Assembly (NCBI RefSeq): GCF_000982955.1
Contig: NZ_KQ058729.1
Coordinates: 1 to 52,262, forward strand
Origin: Micromonospora sp. HK10
GTDB taxonomy: Bacteria > Actinomycetota > Actinomycetes > Mycobacteriales > Micromonosporaceae
Direction: 5' to 3'
DNA length: 52,262 bases
Shown: piece after piece, positions 34,759-43,324 of the stretch
How the letters are laid out: every line of letters begins with the position of its first letter
How positions within the stretch are numbered: position 1 is the stretch's first letter
Notes under the pieces: model-generated
What the model was told of the DNA's origin: nothing
Databases searched by the model: none
Seen by the model: the letters and a program-made list of their open reading frames with translations, nothing else
Translations under genes and position numbers: made by a program

Positions 34759-35991
34759 ATGGCGCAGATGTTGGATGCGGCAGAGAACGCCTCGCCGGTC
34801 GAGGCGGTCGAGGCTGTCACCCGGGAGCTCGGCGCGACGCTGCGGGCACGTGCCGTCGCGTTCCTGATCGCGGACCTCAGCGGCCGGGCGTTGGTCCGGT
34901 TGACCCACGTGCCGTCTGACGACACGGGTACGGGGCGCCGGGGCGGTGATGAGGTCGCCACGGTGATGCCGTTCGACGGCGGCCCCGCCGAGTAGGCGCT
35001 ACGCACCCAGACGGTGCAGGTGATCGCCCAGGACGGCACCTGGACGGTGTTGGCGCCGGTGACCGACCGGGGTGAGGCGATCGGCCTGCTCGAGATGATC
35101 CTGCCGGACGAGCCGGTCCCGCGGGCGCTGGAGGAGATCACCCGCACGGCGCACGTGTTGGCGTTCGTGGTGATCGCCAACCGGCGGTACACCGACCTCT
35201 TCGAGTGGGGCCAACGCACCACTCCGTTCACCCTCTCCGGGGAGATCCAGCGCCGCCTGCTGCCCGCCTCGTTCACCTGTGAGGCCAGCGCGTTCACCCT
35301 GTCCGGCTGGCTGGAGCCCGCTGCGAGTATCGGCGGGGACACCTTCGACTACAGCCTCGCCCGTGACGTCCTGCACTTCAGCGTCACCGACGCGATGGGC
35401 CACGGGGTGGCCAGCGCGCTGACGGCCACCCTGGGCGTGGGTAGCCTGCGCAACAGTCGCCGCCGCGGGGTGGGCCTGGTGGAGCAGGCGGAGGCCGCCA
35501 ATGCCGACGTCGCCGAACACGCCACCGTCCCCGGCAACTACATCACCGCGGTCCTCGGCCGTCTCGACCTGCGCACCGGGGTCTGCGCGCTGCTCAACGC
35601 CGGGCACGTGCCGCCGATGCTGGTGCGCAACGGAGACATCCGGACGCTGCCGCTACCGGCCAACTTCCCGCTGGGCATGTTCGCGGGCGTCGAACACCGC
35701 GCCGGTGAGATCCCCCTGCGACCGGGCGACCGCCTGGTGGTGATCACCGACGGCATGCGCGAGCGCAACGCGGCCACGCTGGATCTACCGGACCTGTTGC
35801 GGTCGATCAGCGGTCTGCATCCGCGCGAGGCGGTCCGCGCGATGGCCGACGCCGTACTCGAGGTCAGCGGACCGACCCTGGCCGATGACGCCACCCTGTT
35901 CATCCTCGACTGGCACGGCGGCCACAGCGAGGACCGGCGCACCAGCGCCGGCGCCGACCAGGGGCGTGCCAGCAGCGCGTTGCCCGAGTGA
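34759..35991 (+). pseudogene. RsbU-type PP2C phosphatase interrupted by an in-frame amber codon
   Basis: A single frame runs from the ATG at 34759 (GAGGG before it) to 35991, broken only by TAG at 34993-34995 in ...PAE-stop-ALRTQT. The part before and just after the stop is a GAF-like sensor (RARAVAFLIADLSGRALVRL; VIAQDGTWTVLAPVTDRGEA). The SpoIIE/PP2C catalytic domain is complete: IGGDTFDY, FSVTDAMGHGVASALTA, LLNAGHVPPMLV, VITDGMRER, DDATLFILD. A CAG-to-TAG change explains it. A GTG at 35014 could start a truncated product keeping the phosphatase but lacking most of the sensor. RsbU phosphatases reactivate STAS anti-anti-sigma proteins like the one encoded next. Confidence 0.85.
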
Positions 35992-36357
35992 CTAGCGGTC
36001 TGTCGCATGGTCGGTGAACGGCACATCGGCCTCAGCCGCCGGCACACTGTCGTAGACCTGGATCACCCGGTCGACCGACGTGACCGTCAGGACGCTGCGC
36101 ACGGCGGGCTGCACCGCGGCGAGGCACAACCGGCCGCCGACCTCCCGCAGCGCCTTGAAGGTCGCCACCAGCGCGCCCAGCCCGCTGGAGTCCATGAACC
36201 GCACCCCGGCCAGGTCCATCACCACCTGCCGGTCACCGGCGTCGACCAACCCTTGCAGGCGCTCGCGCAACTGCGGGGACGTCGCCATGTCCAGCTCGCC
36301 GCGCACCTCGACCACCGTGCAACCCCGGCCGGGTCGGACCGACAGCAGCAGATCCAC
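35992..36357 (-). CDS. STAS-domain anti-sigma factor antagonist
   Basis: 121 residues from the GTG at 36357, seven bases after GGAGG; the longer frame to 36489 has no such site. TVVEVRGELDMATSPQLRER and VVMDLAGVRFMDSSGLGALV are the STAS core, with the conserved DSSG serine that RsbW-type kinases phosphorylate. Unphosphorylated, it would bind the anti-sigma kinase and free a sigma factor. Convergent with the interrupted RsbU gene (no gap) and divergent from the RsbW-like gene, so all three switch components are adjacent. Confidence 0.93.
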   Translation of the reverse strand: MDLLLSVRPGRGCTVVEVRGELDMATSPQLRERLQGLVDAGDRQVVMDLAGVRFMDSSGLGALVATFKALREVGGRLCLAAVQPAVRSVLTVTSVDRVIQVYDSVPAAEADVPFTDHATDR

Positions 36358-36558
36358 AACATCCTCCCCCACGCCGATGGTCCCGCCCACCCTATTCTGC
36401 CGGCAGGTGGACCGCCGCCGGGCAGCGTACGTCGAGCCGGCACACTGGCCGTTCCACCTCCGAAACCCCCGGGTCGGGCTGATCGCCACCGGAGCATCGC
36501 GCCTCCGGCTGACGCAGTTCTCCGATGGGTCAGGCTCGATCCGGGAAGGAACTACGTA

Positions 36559-36981
36559 ATGCGGGTGAGCATGACCCTGTCACTCCCGCGTCAACCGGCC
36601 TCGGTGACCCGCGCCCGCCATGTGCTCACCACCCTGTTGAGCCTCACCGACGCCGCCGAGGACTGCCGTGGCCACCTCGCCGTGCTGATCACCGAGGCGT
36701 GCGCCAACGCGGTGCTGCACGGCGATCCTGACAGCGCCGTCGACATCACCATCGACCTCGACGACGACGTCTGCCTACTCGAGGTCGGCAACCGCGGCAG
36801 CACCCCCGACGGCGCTGGACTCGACGCCGGACTCCCCGCCCCGCTCACCATCGGTGGCCGCGGCCTGCCCCTGATCGCCGCACTCGCCGACACCGCCGCC
36901 TTCGTCGCCGGACCTCCGGACCACGTGCTGTTGCGCATCACCAAACACCTCACCGACGCACGACCGCCATCGGACCGATGA
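36559..36981 (+). CDS. RsbW-like ATP-binding anti-sigma kinase (HATPase_c_2)
   Basis: 140 residues from the ATG at 36559. The GHKL ATPase motifs are short but clear: the N-box LITEACANAVLHGDP and the G1/G2-type motifs EVGNRGSTPDGAG and IGGRGLPLIAALADTA. Proteins of this family bind a sigma factor and phosphorylate STAS antagonists. It is divergent from the STAS gene with about 200 bases between, which must hold both promoters. Confidence 0.9.
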   Translation: MRVSMTLSLPRQPASVTRARHVLTTLLSLTDAAEDCRGHLAVLITEACANAVLHGDPDSAVDITIDLDDDVCLLEVGNRGSTPDGAGLDAGLPAPLTIGGRGLPLIAALADTAAFVAGPPDHVLLRITKHLTDARPPSDR

Positions 36982-37009
36982 CCGGCCGCCGGCCACATCG
37001 GTGAGCCGG

Positions 37010-37330
37010 TCAGTCGTGTTGCCCCGTACCGTGCTGCTGGTTCCGGTTCTGCCGCAGGGCTTCCTCGAGTTGGTCTTCGAGGATGATGATCCGGCAGGCG
37101 GCGTCCAGGGCGGTGCCCTGGTCGACCATCTCCCGGGCCCGGGCCGCCAGGCGCAGCTGGTAGCGGGAGTAGCGGCGGTGCCCACCGGCAGATCGGTGCG
37201 GGTTGATCAATTTCGCCTCGTCCAGGCGGCGCAGGAAGTCCTGCGTGGTGCCGAGCATCTCCGCGGCCTGGCCGATCGTGTAGGCCGGGTAGTTCTCATC
37301 GCCGAACATGTCGTCAGGGTCCTGCCCCAT
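37010..37330 (-). CDS. small MerR-family transcriptional regulator
   Basis: 106 residues. The winged helix is clear: YTIGQAAEMLGTTQDFLRRL, DEAKLINPHRSAGGHRRYSR, YQLRLAARAREMVDQGTALD, followed by a short helix (ILEDQLEEALRQ) for dimerisation. No ligand-binding cysteines follow, so it belongs with short sensorless MerR proteins such as HspR- or BldC-like forms. A strong hairpin lies just before its start. Confidence 0.88.
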   Translation of the reverse strand: MGQDPDDMFGDENYPAYTIGQAAEMLGTTQDFLRRLDEAKLINPHRSAGGHRRYSRYQLRLAARAREMVDQGTALDAACRIIILEDQLEEALRQNRNQQHGTGQHD

Positions 37331-37346
37331 GCCACCTCCACGTCGA

Positions 37347-37374
37347 GGGCCCCGGCGCTTACGCGCCGGGGCCC
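37347..37374. terminator. perfect 12-bp stem with TTAC loop
   Basis: GGGCCCCGGCGC and its exact complement flank a 4-base loop, 17 bases upstream of the MerR start on the reverse strand. A second smaller hairpin (CCGACG-GAGA-CGTCGG, 37400-37415) is close by. They may stop nrdAB read-through or act as a leader attenuator for the regulator. Confidence 0.65.
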
Positions 37375-37954
37375 AGGGTTACGGGTCAGACACCATCTAC
37401 CGACGGAGACGTCGGCTTGTCGTATCCGCACGAGCCACAACTGAGGGCTTCGGGTGCGGGGATCGCATATGCGTGACCGGAGACCACCTCTCGTTCGATG
37501 GGAACTGCGGTGTCCGCCCGGCCTGAGATGACGGCCGACGGCGGGCGATCCAACGGTGTACGGCCCTCCCTTTCCTCTACTACTTCTTCCCTGGCTGACG
37601 TACGGTCCGCCAGCGTTCGGGCCCACGCGACTTTCCGGCCCGCACACGCACGGCGAACATCAGCTGGAGCCCTGAAAGAGCCTCGGCCCCACCTGCACCC
37701 CGGCTCGTGTCAGGCCGGGTGACGTGCTCCTACTGCTGCTCGGGAGGGAACGATGAAGACTGCTCCTCCCGCGCCGTCCGTCGTGACCTCACGGCCGGAC
37801 GGCCCGTCTGCGTACTGACGGATCTTTCCTCTCGACTCCAAGAAGAGTATGCCAGACCGCAGAGGATATCTAGTCGATTCAGCCGAGGTTTTCTGGCCGC
37901 CGGCGATCAGGATGGCTGCGCCCGAGGCCGCCGGCGGTCCGGCCGCCCGCGGCA
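37375..37954. other. long gene-free interval between merR-like gene and nrdB
   Basis: About 580 bases with no gene of convincing codon bias on either strand. Apart from the hairpin at 37400-37415 there is a pyrimidine-rich tract near 37565-37590. An unrecognised small RNA is possible but not shown. Confidence 0.35.
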
Positions 37955-38995
37955 TCAGAAGTCGTCGTCGAAGGTGACGCTGCCGCTGACACCGACCTGG
38001 TACGCGGAGACCCGCCGCTCGAAGAAGTTCGACAACTCCTGCACGTCCTGCAGTTCCATGAACGCGAAGGGATTCGTCGAGCCGTAGAGCGGTGCGATGC
38101 CGAGTTGGGCGAGCCGGCGGTCGGCCACGTGCTCCAGATACTGGCGCATGTCCGCCAGGGAGAGCCCGGAGACGCCCTGTTCGAGGAGGTCCGCGGCGAA
38201 CTGGGCCTCGCACTCCACCGCGTCGGCCAGCATGTCGCGTACCTGGCGGGCCATTTCGTCGTCGAACAGGTCCGGTTCCTCGGCGCGTACGGTGTCCACC
38301 ACGTCGAAGGCGAACGTCATGTGCATCGACTCGTCGCGGAACACCCAGTTGGTGCCGGAGGCGAGGCCGTTGAGCAGGCCCCGGGAGCGCAGGTAGTAGA
38401 CATAGGCGAAGGCGCCGTAGAAGAACAGCCCTTCGATGCAGGCCGCGAAGCAGATCAGGTTGAGCAGGAACGCCCGGCGGTCCTCGCGGGTCTTCAACTC
38501 GCGCAGCTCGAAGATCGAGTCGATCCAGCGGAAGCAGAACTCGGCCTTGCGGCGGATGGACGGGATGTTCTCGATGGCGGCGAACGCCGCGTACCGCTCC
38601 TTCTCGTCCGGCACGTAGGTGTCGAGCAGGTTGAGATAGAACTGGACGTGCACGGCCTCCTCGAAGAGCTGCCGGGACAGGTAGAGCCGACCCTCCGGGG
38701 AGTTGACGTGCTGGTAGAGGTTGAGGACGAGGTTGTTGGCGACGATGGTGTCGCCGGTGGCGAAGAACGCGACCAGCCGGGACACCAGGTGCTGCTCGGC
38801 CGGGGACAACCGGGCCAGGTCCGCGAGGTCGGCGTGCAGGTCCACCTCCTCGACGGTCCAGGTGTTCCTGATCGCGTCCTTGAACCGGTCGAAGAAGTGC
38901 GGGTAGCGCATCGGGCGCAGGGTCAGGTTCATGCCGGGGTCGAGCAGCAGGTGCCCCGCCGTGCTGGCGGTACGGGTTTCGGGAACGGTGGTCAC
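37955..38995 (-). CDS. nrdB: class I ribonucleotide reductase beta subunit
   Basis: 346 residues from the GTG at 38995 that overlaps the nrdA stop (GTGA). The di-iron/tyrosyl pattern is readable: TGDTIVANNLVLNLYQHVNS, then EEAVHVQFY (near residue 110) in which Tyr follows Glu by seven positions as in E. coli Glu115/His118/Tyr122, and later SMHMTFAF with its histidine. It supplies the radical used by NrdA to reduce ribonucleotides. The C-terminal tail SGSVTFDDDF is the usual acidic peptide that docks on the large subunit. Confidence 0.96.
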   Translation of the reverse strand: MTTVPETRTASTAGHLLLDPGMNLTLRPMRYPHFFDRFKDAIRNTWTVEEVDLHADLADLARLSPAEQHLVSRLVAFFATGDTIVANNLVLNLYQHVNSPEGRLYLSRQLFEEAVHVQFYLNLLDTYVPDEKERYAAFAAIENIPSIRRKAEFCFRWIDSIFELRELKTREDRRAFLLNLICFAACIEGLFFYGAFAYVYYLRSRGLLNGLASGTNWVFRDESMHMTFAFDVVDTVRAEEPDLFDDEMARQVRDMLADAVECEAQFAADLLEQGVSGLSLADMRQYLEHVADRRLAQLGIAPLYGSTNPFAFMELQDVQELSNFFERRVSAYQVGVSGSVTFDDDF

Positions 38996-41370
38996 TGGCA
39001 CGCCTCGCAGCTCTCGGGGTTCTCCAGGGAGCAGGCCACCGCTTCCTCGTCGGGTACGGCGACGACCGGCTTGATGGCGACGGTGGCCTGCTGGATGCGC
39101 GTCGCCGGTCGGGAGCGCAGGTAGTAGGTGGTCTTCAGCCCGGACTGCCAGGCGTAGCGGTACATCGAGGAGAGCTTGCCGATGGTCGGCGCGCTCATGA
39201 ACAGGTTCAGCGACTGCGACTGGTCGACGTACGGGGCCCGCGCGGCGGCCAGGTCGATCAGTGCCCGCTGCGGCAGCTCCCACGCGGTGCGGAACAGGTC
39301 CCGCACGTCGGGCGGCAACTCGTCGATCGCCTGCACCGACCCCTCGGCGCGTTTGATCCGTTCCCGGATCTCCGGCGTCCACCGTCCCCGCGCCTTCAAC
39401 TCCCGGACCAGGTACGTGTTGACCTGGAGGAACTCGCCGGACATGGTCTCGCGCTTGAACAGGTTGGACACCTGCGGCTCGATGCACTCGTAGCAACCGG
39501 CGATCGAGGCGATCGTGGCGGTCGGGGCGATCGCCACCAGCAGCGAGTTGCGCAGGCCGTGCGCGGCGACTGCCGCGCGCAGCGTCGCCCACCGTTCCTG
39601 CTGGGTGGGCTCGGCACCCCACAGGTCCGGGTGCAGCTCCCCCCGGGCGGCGCGGGTCTCGGCGTACGCCGGGTGCGGGCCGAAGCGTTCCGCCAGGCCG
39701 GCCGAGGTCTCCAGGGCGGTCAGGAAGATCTCCTCCTGGATCCGGGTCGACAGCTCCTTCGCCTCGGCTGAGTCGAACGGCAGCCGCAGCGTGAAGAACA
39801 CGTCCTGCAGCCCCATCAGGCCCAGCCCGACCGGCCGCCAGCGCGGGTTCGACGCGGCGGCCTGCTCGGCCGGGTAGTAGTTGATGTCGATCACGCGGTC
39901 GAGGAACACCACCGCGGTGCGGACCGTGCCGCGCAGCTTCGCCCAGTCGACGCCGTCCGCGGTGACGTGCGCGCCGAGGTTGACCGAGCCGAGGTTGCAG
40001 ACCGCGGTTTCCGCGTCGCTGTTCACCTCGAGAATCTCGGTGCACAGGTTGGACAGGTGGATGGTGTTGCCCGGCATCCCGGTCTGGTTGGAGAGCCGGT
40101 TCGACGCGTCCTTGAAGGTCATCCAGCCGTTGCCGGTCTGCGCCAGGGTCCGCATCATCCGCCCGTACAGGTCCCGGGCCTTGATCGTGCGGACCGCCTT
40201 CTTCTCGGCGATCCGGTAGGCCGCGTCGAACTCTTCGCCGTACAGGTCGGGCAGCTCCGGCGCGTCGGACGGGTCGATGAGCGACCAGTCGCCGTCGGCC
40301 TCGACCCGGCGCATGAACTCGTCCGGGATCCAGTTGGCCAGGTTCAGGTTGTGGGTGCGCCGGGATTCCTCGCCGGTGTTGTCCCGCAGCTCCAGGAACT
40401 CCTCGATGTCCGGGTGCCACGGCTCCAGGTAGACGCAGGCCGCGCCCTTGCGCCGGCCGCCCTGGTTGACCGCCGCGACACCGGCGTCGAGGGTCTTCAG
40501 GAACGGCACGATGCCGTTGGAGCGACCGTTGGTGCCCCTGATCAGCGCGCCCCGGCCGCGCACCCGCGACCAGGCGATCCCGATGCCGCCGGAGAACTTG
40601 GACAGCTTCGCCACCTGGTGGTACCGCTCGTAGATCGAGTCCAACTCGTCCCGCGGGGAGTCAACCAGGAAACACGACGACATCTGGGTGTGCCGGGTGC
40701 CCGAGTTGAACAGCGTCGGCGAACTCGGCAGGTACGCCAGCGACGACATCAGCCGGTAGAACCCGATCGCCTCGCCCGGCGTGCTGGACAAGCCGCAGGC
40801 CACCCGCAGCAGCCAGTACTGGGGCGTCTCCACCACCAGCCGCGACCGCGGGTGCCGCAGCAGGTACCGGTCGGCGACCGTACGCAGTCCGAAGTACTCG
40901 AACCGCAGATCACCGTCCGGGTCCACGGCGTCGTCCAGCTTGCGGGCGTTGCGGGCCACGAACGCGGCCGTCGCGTCCCCGATCAGGCCGAGCCCGTGGG
41001 CGTACCGGATCGACTGGCTGAAGCTGGCCACCCCCTGCCCGCGGACCTCCTTGTCCACGTACGCGGCCAGCAACCGCGCCGCCAGCTTGGAATACTGCGG
41101 TTCCTCGCCGATCAGCTCCGCGGCCGTCTGGATCGACAACTTGTCCAGCTCGGCGGTCGTCGCACCGTCGTAGAGGCCGCTGATCGTCTTCGTCGCGATC
41201 CGCAGCGGGTCCACCTCGTCCAGGTCCGCGACCCAGCGCTCCACCGCTCGAACGATCTTGTTGACGTCCACCGGCTCGGCGTCACCGTTGCGCTTGCGGA
41301 CCTGCATCACCTGCCGGCGCTGCTCCGGCTGAGCCGGACCGGCGGGGAGCACTTCCCGCACCACAGTCAT
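38992..41370 (-). CDS. nrdA: class I ribonucleotide reductase alpha subunit
   Basis: 792 residues from the ATG at 41370, with GGGAGAGG just before. An ATP-cone allosteric domain starts the protein (MQVRKRNGDAEPVDVNKIVR). The catalytic barrel contains the SSCFLVDSP cysteine (about 230) and NLCTEI plus AVCNLGSVNL (about 455). The redox-active pair is at the extreme C-terminus (ESCEACQ). It makes deoxyribonucleoside diphosphates under aerobic conditions. Operon with nrdB. A cobalamin riboswitch in the leader predicts repression when B12 is available, when a B12-dependent class II enzyme elsewhere would take over. Confidence 0.96.
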   Translation of the reverse strand: MTVVREVLPAGPAQPEQRRQVMQVRKRNGDAEPVDVNKIVRAVERWVADLDEVDPLRIATKTISGLYDGATTAELDKLSIQTAAELIGEEPQYSKLAARLLAAYVDKEVRGQGVASFSQSIRYAHGLGLIGDATAAFVARNARKLDDAVDPDGDLRFEYFGLRTVADRYLLRHPRSRLVVETPQYWLLRVACGLSSTPGEAIGFYRLMSSLAYLPSSPTLFNSGTRHTQMSSCFLVDSPRDELDSIYERYHQVAKLSKFSGGIGIAWSRVRGRGALIRGTNGRSNGIVPFLKTLDAGVAAVNQGGRRKGAACVYLEPWHPDIEEFLELRDNTGEESRRTHNLNLANWIPDEFMRRVEADGDWSLIDPSDAPELPDLYGEEFDAAYRIAEKKAVRTIKARDLYGRMMRTLAQTGNGWMTFKDASNRLSNQTGMPGNTIHLSNLCTEILEVNSDAETAVCNLGSVNLGAHVTADGVDWAKLRGTVRTAVVFLDRVIDINYYPAEQAAASNPRWRPVGLGLMGLQDVFFTLRLPFDSAEAKELSTRIQEEIFLTALETSAGLAERFGPHPAYAETRAARGELHPDLWGAEPTQQERWATLRAAVAAHGLRNSLLVAIAPTATIASIAGCYECIEPQVSNLFKRETMSGEFLQVNTYLVRELKARGRWTPEIRERIKRAEGSVQAIDELPPDVRDLFRTAWELPQRALIDLAAARAPYVDQSQSLNLFMSAPTIGKLSSMYRYAWQSGLKTTYYLRSRPATRIQQATVAIKPVVAVPDEEAVACSLENPESCEACQ

Positions 41371-41504
41371 GACCTCTCCCTCGCGCTGTCTCCGATGGCC
41401 TCGGGACGCGCGGGAGGACGCCACGGCGCTGCCAGGAAGGGGTCAGCTCCGGTTGCCGGCGTCGGTCGTCCCACGCGACCTTCGACCGCCGCCCACGTAC
41501 GTGG

Positions 41505-41700
41505 ACGGCGCGCTGGCAGGTCTTCGGACTCGTGGGCGTCAAGCCTCGTTCCTACTGGCCGTCGCTTCCCGGGCATGCTCGGCCCAGTGCTTCGTGACGG
41601 CGGTCGTTCCCACTCACCGCTGCGGGGCAGTTCCGGTCTCGCACCGGATTCCCTCTTGCCTCGGCCGCCCTGGATGGGCACCGAACCAGCTACAGCGGAC
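41505..41700 (-). ncRNA. cobalamin riboswitch of the nrdAB operon
   Basis: Read on the reverse strand: GGGAATCCGGTGCGAGACC, then GGAACTGCCCCGCAGCGGTG (41653-41606) is the conserved aptamer core, and AGTCCGAAGACCTGCC (41530-41515) is the B12 box. The aptamer ends about 135 bases before the nrdA ATG, leaving room for an expression platform. In Streptomyces the equivalent nrdABS operon is repressed by B12 through such an element (established knowledge). Confidence 0.93.
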
Positions 41701-41842
41701 ACTATATATGGACACTCCCATCGTCCAACACCCCCATATGCTGTGTCGGCGTGTCGTGATCGGCGTTCGCGCCGGTGGGGGCCGGCGTCCCTGCGCGGGT
41801 GGGTGACGGCCCGATTCCCGTGCCGACCGTCGCCACGGCGGC

Positions 41843-42415
41843 TTGAATAGCGGGGTGCGGGTCAGCCGGGACGGACGGAGTTGGCGCATCGGCACTGCCG
41901 CCGACGTGGCATGGATCGCCGGTCACACCACCGCCGGCGTCTCGGTCACCACCGCCATCCCGCCGATCTTCGACGGCTACGCCACCACGTACCAGACGGA
42001 GCAGGTCACCGCCGCCGCCTACGAGCAGGCCCTGGTCGAAGACCTCCGCCGGCACACCCCCGAGCAGCCCTGGTGGCTGGCCTACCTGGACACCGGCGCC
42101 CACGACGTCGTCTTCCCGCACGCGCCCCGGGTATTGCTCTATTGGAACTGGCCGTACGTGCTGGTCGAGGCCGGCCCGGAGCAGGCCCTCACCTGGCGCA
42201 CCGGTGGTCATCTGCGCGCCGCCCGCGGCGCGCTACCCGACCTGTTCTTCCCCGCCGACCGCTCATGGCTGGTCTCCGCGCTCTGGGACGACACCTGGAC
42301 CTGCGTCGGCGCCCCGGACGCGCTGATCCGCACCCTCGAACGCGACCCGCTGGCCAACGCCCGCCGGGTCCGACCCGACGAAGACGCGCTGCCGCCGGGG
42401 CTGACCCGCGAGTGA
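41843..42415 (+). CDS. conserved hypothetical protein, intact paralog of the pseudogene at 8660
   Basis: 190 residues from a TTG at 41843 (a GTG at 41855 is the alternative). No ribosome site is evident; the TTGAATAGCGG start region is shared with the broken copy. The protein contains GTAADVAWIAGHTTAGVSVT, AIPPIFDGYATTYQTEQVTA, TPEQPWWLAYLDTGAHDVVF, and SWLVSALWDDTWTCVGAPDA. Tryptophan-rich blocks and acidic patches recall small soluble immunity-type proteins, but I cannot name a family; I recall similar unnamed proteins in other actinobacteria. Having one intact and one broken copy in the same 52 kb shows it is mobile or duplicated. Confidence 0.78.
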   Translation: MNSGVRVSRDGRSWRIGTAADVAWIAGHTTAGVSVTTAIPPIFDGYATTYQTEQVTAAAYEQALVEDLRRHTPEQPWWLAYLDTGAHDVVFPHAPRVLLYWNWPYVLVEAGPEQALTWRTGGHLRAARGALPDLFFPADRSWLVSALWDDTWTCVGAPDALIRTLERDPLANARRVRPDEDALPPGLTRE

Positions 42416-42492
42416 CGGCCAGCGCAGAAGCCCCGGTCGGCGCCCGACGGCGGCCACCGTCCCACGTCCCGGCGGGTCGGCGGCGGCCGCGC

Positions 42493-43230
42493 CTACCGGT
42501 GCCGCAGGGTGGTGCGCCACGCCGCGACGAGTGCCGCCACGTCGGGGTACCGGTCGGCGGGTGGGGTGCTGGTGGCGCGGTCGACGACCCGGTGCTGGTG
42601 GTGGGAGCCGCGCCAGCCGGCCGGGGAGTCGAGGAGGTGGTGGATGGTGCGGCCGAGGGTGTGGACGGTGCTGCGCTGGTCGATGACGGCGCCCCGGACG
42701 AACTCCTCGGGGGCCATGTAGCTGCGGGAACCGGGGAGGCGGTCGGCGTCGAGGGTGAACGGGCCGGCACGATACTCGTCGAGGTCGATCAGGCGTAGCC
42801 GGCGGGCGTCGAAGTCGTACAGGAAGCAGCCGTCGTAAAGGTCGACCGCGACGTAGCCGGCGGCGGCGACGGCCAGGTGCGCGTCGAGGACGGTGTCGAT
42901 GGCCGCTTCGACGTCGGGCCGGGGTAGGTGCTGGAACCGGTGCAGGGCGCCGCGGTCCGAGCCGTGGGTGGTGGCCTGGTTCAACACGCTGCCGTCATGC
43001 CACGGGTAGACCAGGATCGGCCCGTCGAGCACGTGCTCGGGGCGCACGATCGCCGGGTGTCGCACCGCGGCGTGGAACCGGGCGGCCCGCAGCAACGAAC
43101 GGCGGCTGGGCGCGGTGGTGGCCGTCTTGACGAACCAGCGGCGGCCGGCCGCCTCGACGCCGTACGAGACGCACCCGGAGTCCTGGGCGTCGAAGACCGC
43201 GAACGCGGAGTCCAGGCAGAGTTCGATCAC
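42493..43230 (-). CDS. degenerate eukaryotic-like protein kinase-fold protein
   Basis: 245 residues from the GTG at 43230. A TACACT -10-like hexamer eight bases before the GTG suggests a leaderless transcript. Kinase-fold landmarks are visible: RRWFVKTA (ATP-site Lys), YVAVDLYDGCFLYD in place of the HRD catalytic loop with Asp retained, LIDLDEY in place of DFG, and SRSYMAPEEF as the APE motif. The usual glycine-rich loop is poor and the HRD histidine/arginine are missing, so activity may be weak or directed to a small molecule. No membrane segment or sensor domain. Convergent with the hypothetical gene at 41843. Confidence 0.72.
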   Translation of the reverse strand: MIELCLDSAFAVFDAQDSGCVSYGVEAAGRRWFVKTATTAPSRRSLLRAARFHAAVRHPAIVRPEHVLDGPILVYPWHDGSVLNQATTHGSDRGALHRFQHLPRPDVEAAIDTVLDAHLAVAAAGYVAVDLYDGCFLYDFDARRLRLIDLDEYRAGPFTLDADRLPGSRSYMAPEEFVRGAVIDQRSTVHTLGRTIHHLLDSPAGWRGSHHQHRVVDRATSTPPADRYPDVAALVAAWRTTLRHR

Positions 43231-43268
43231 GCGGCGCAGTGTAGGACCGGACTCCGGCTGGGAACGGG

Positions 43269-43311
43269 GAGCGGCCCGGCACGGAGAACGATCCTCCGCG
43301 CCGGGCCGCTC
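43269..43311. terminator. long hairpin after the GH6 cellulase gene
   Basis: GAGCGGCCCGGC (43269-43280) pairs exactly with 43300-43311, and the inner CGGAG/CTCCG extends the structure. It lies 14 bases past the cellulase stop on the reverse strand. Confidence 0.75.
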
Positions 43312-43324
43312 GTGTCGGGCGGGG

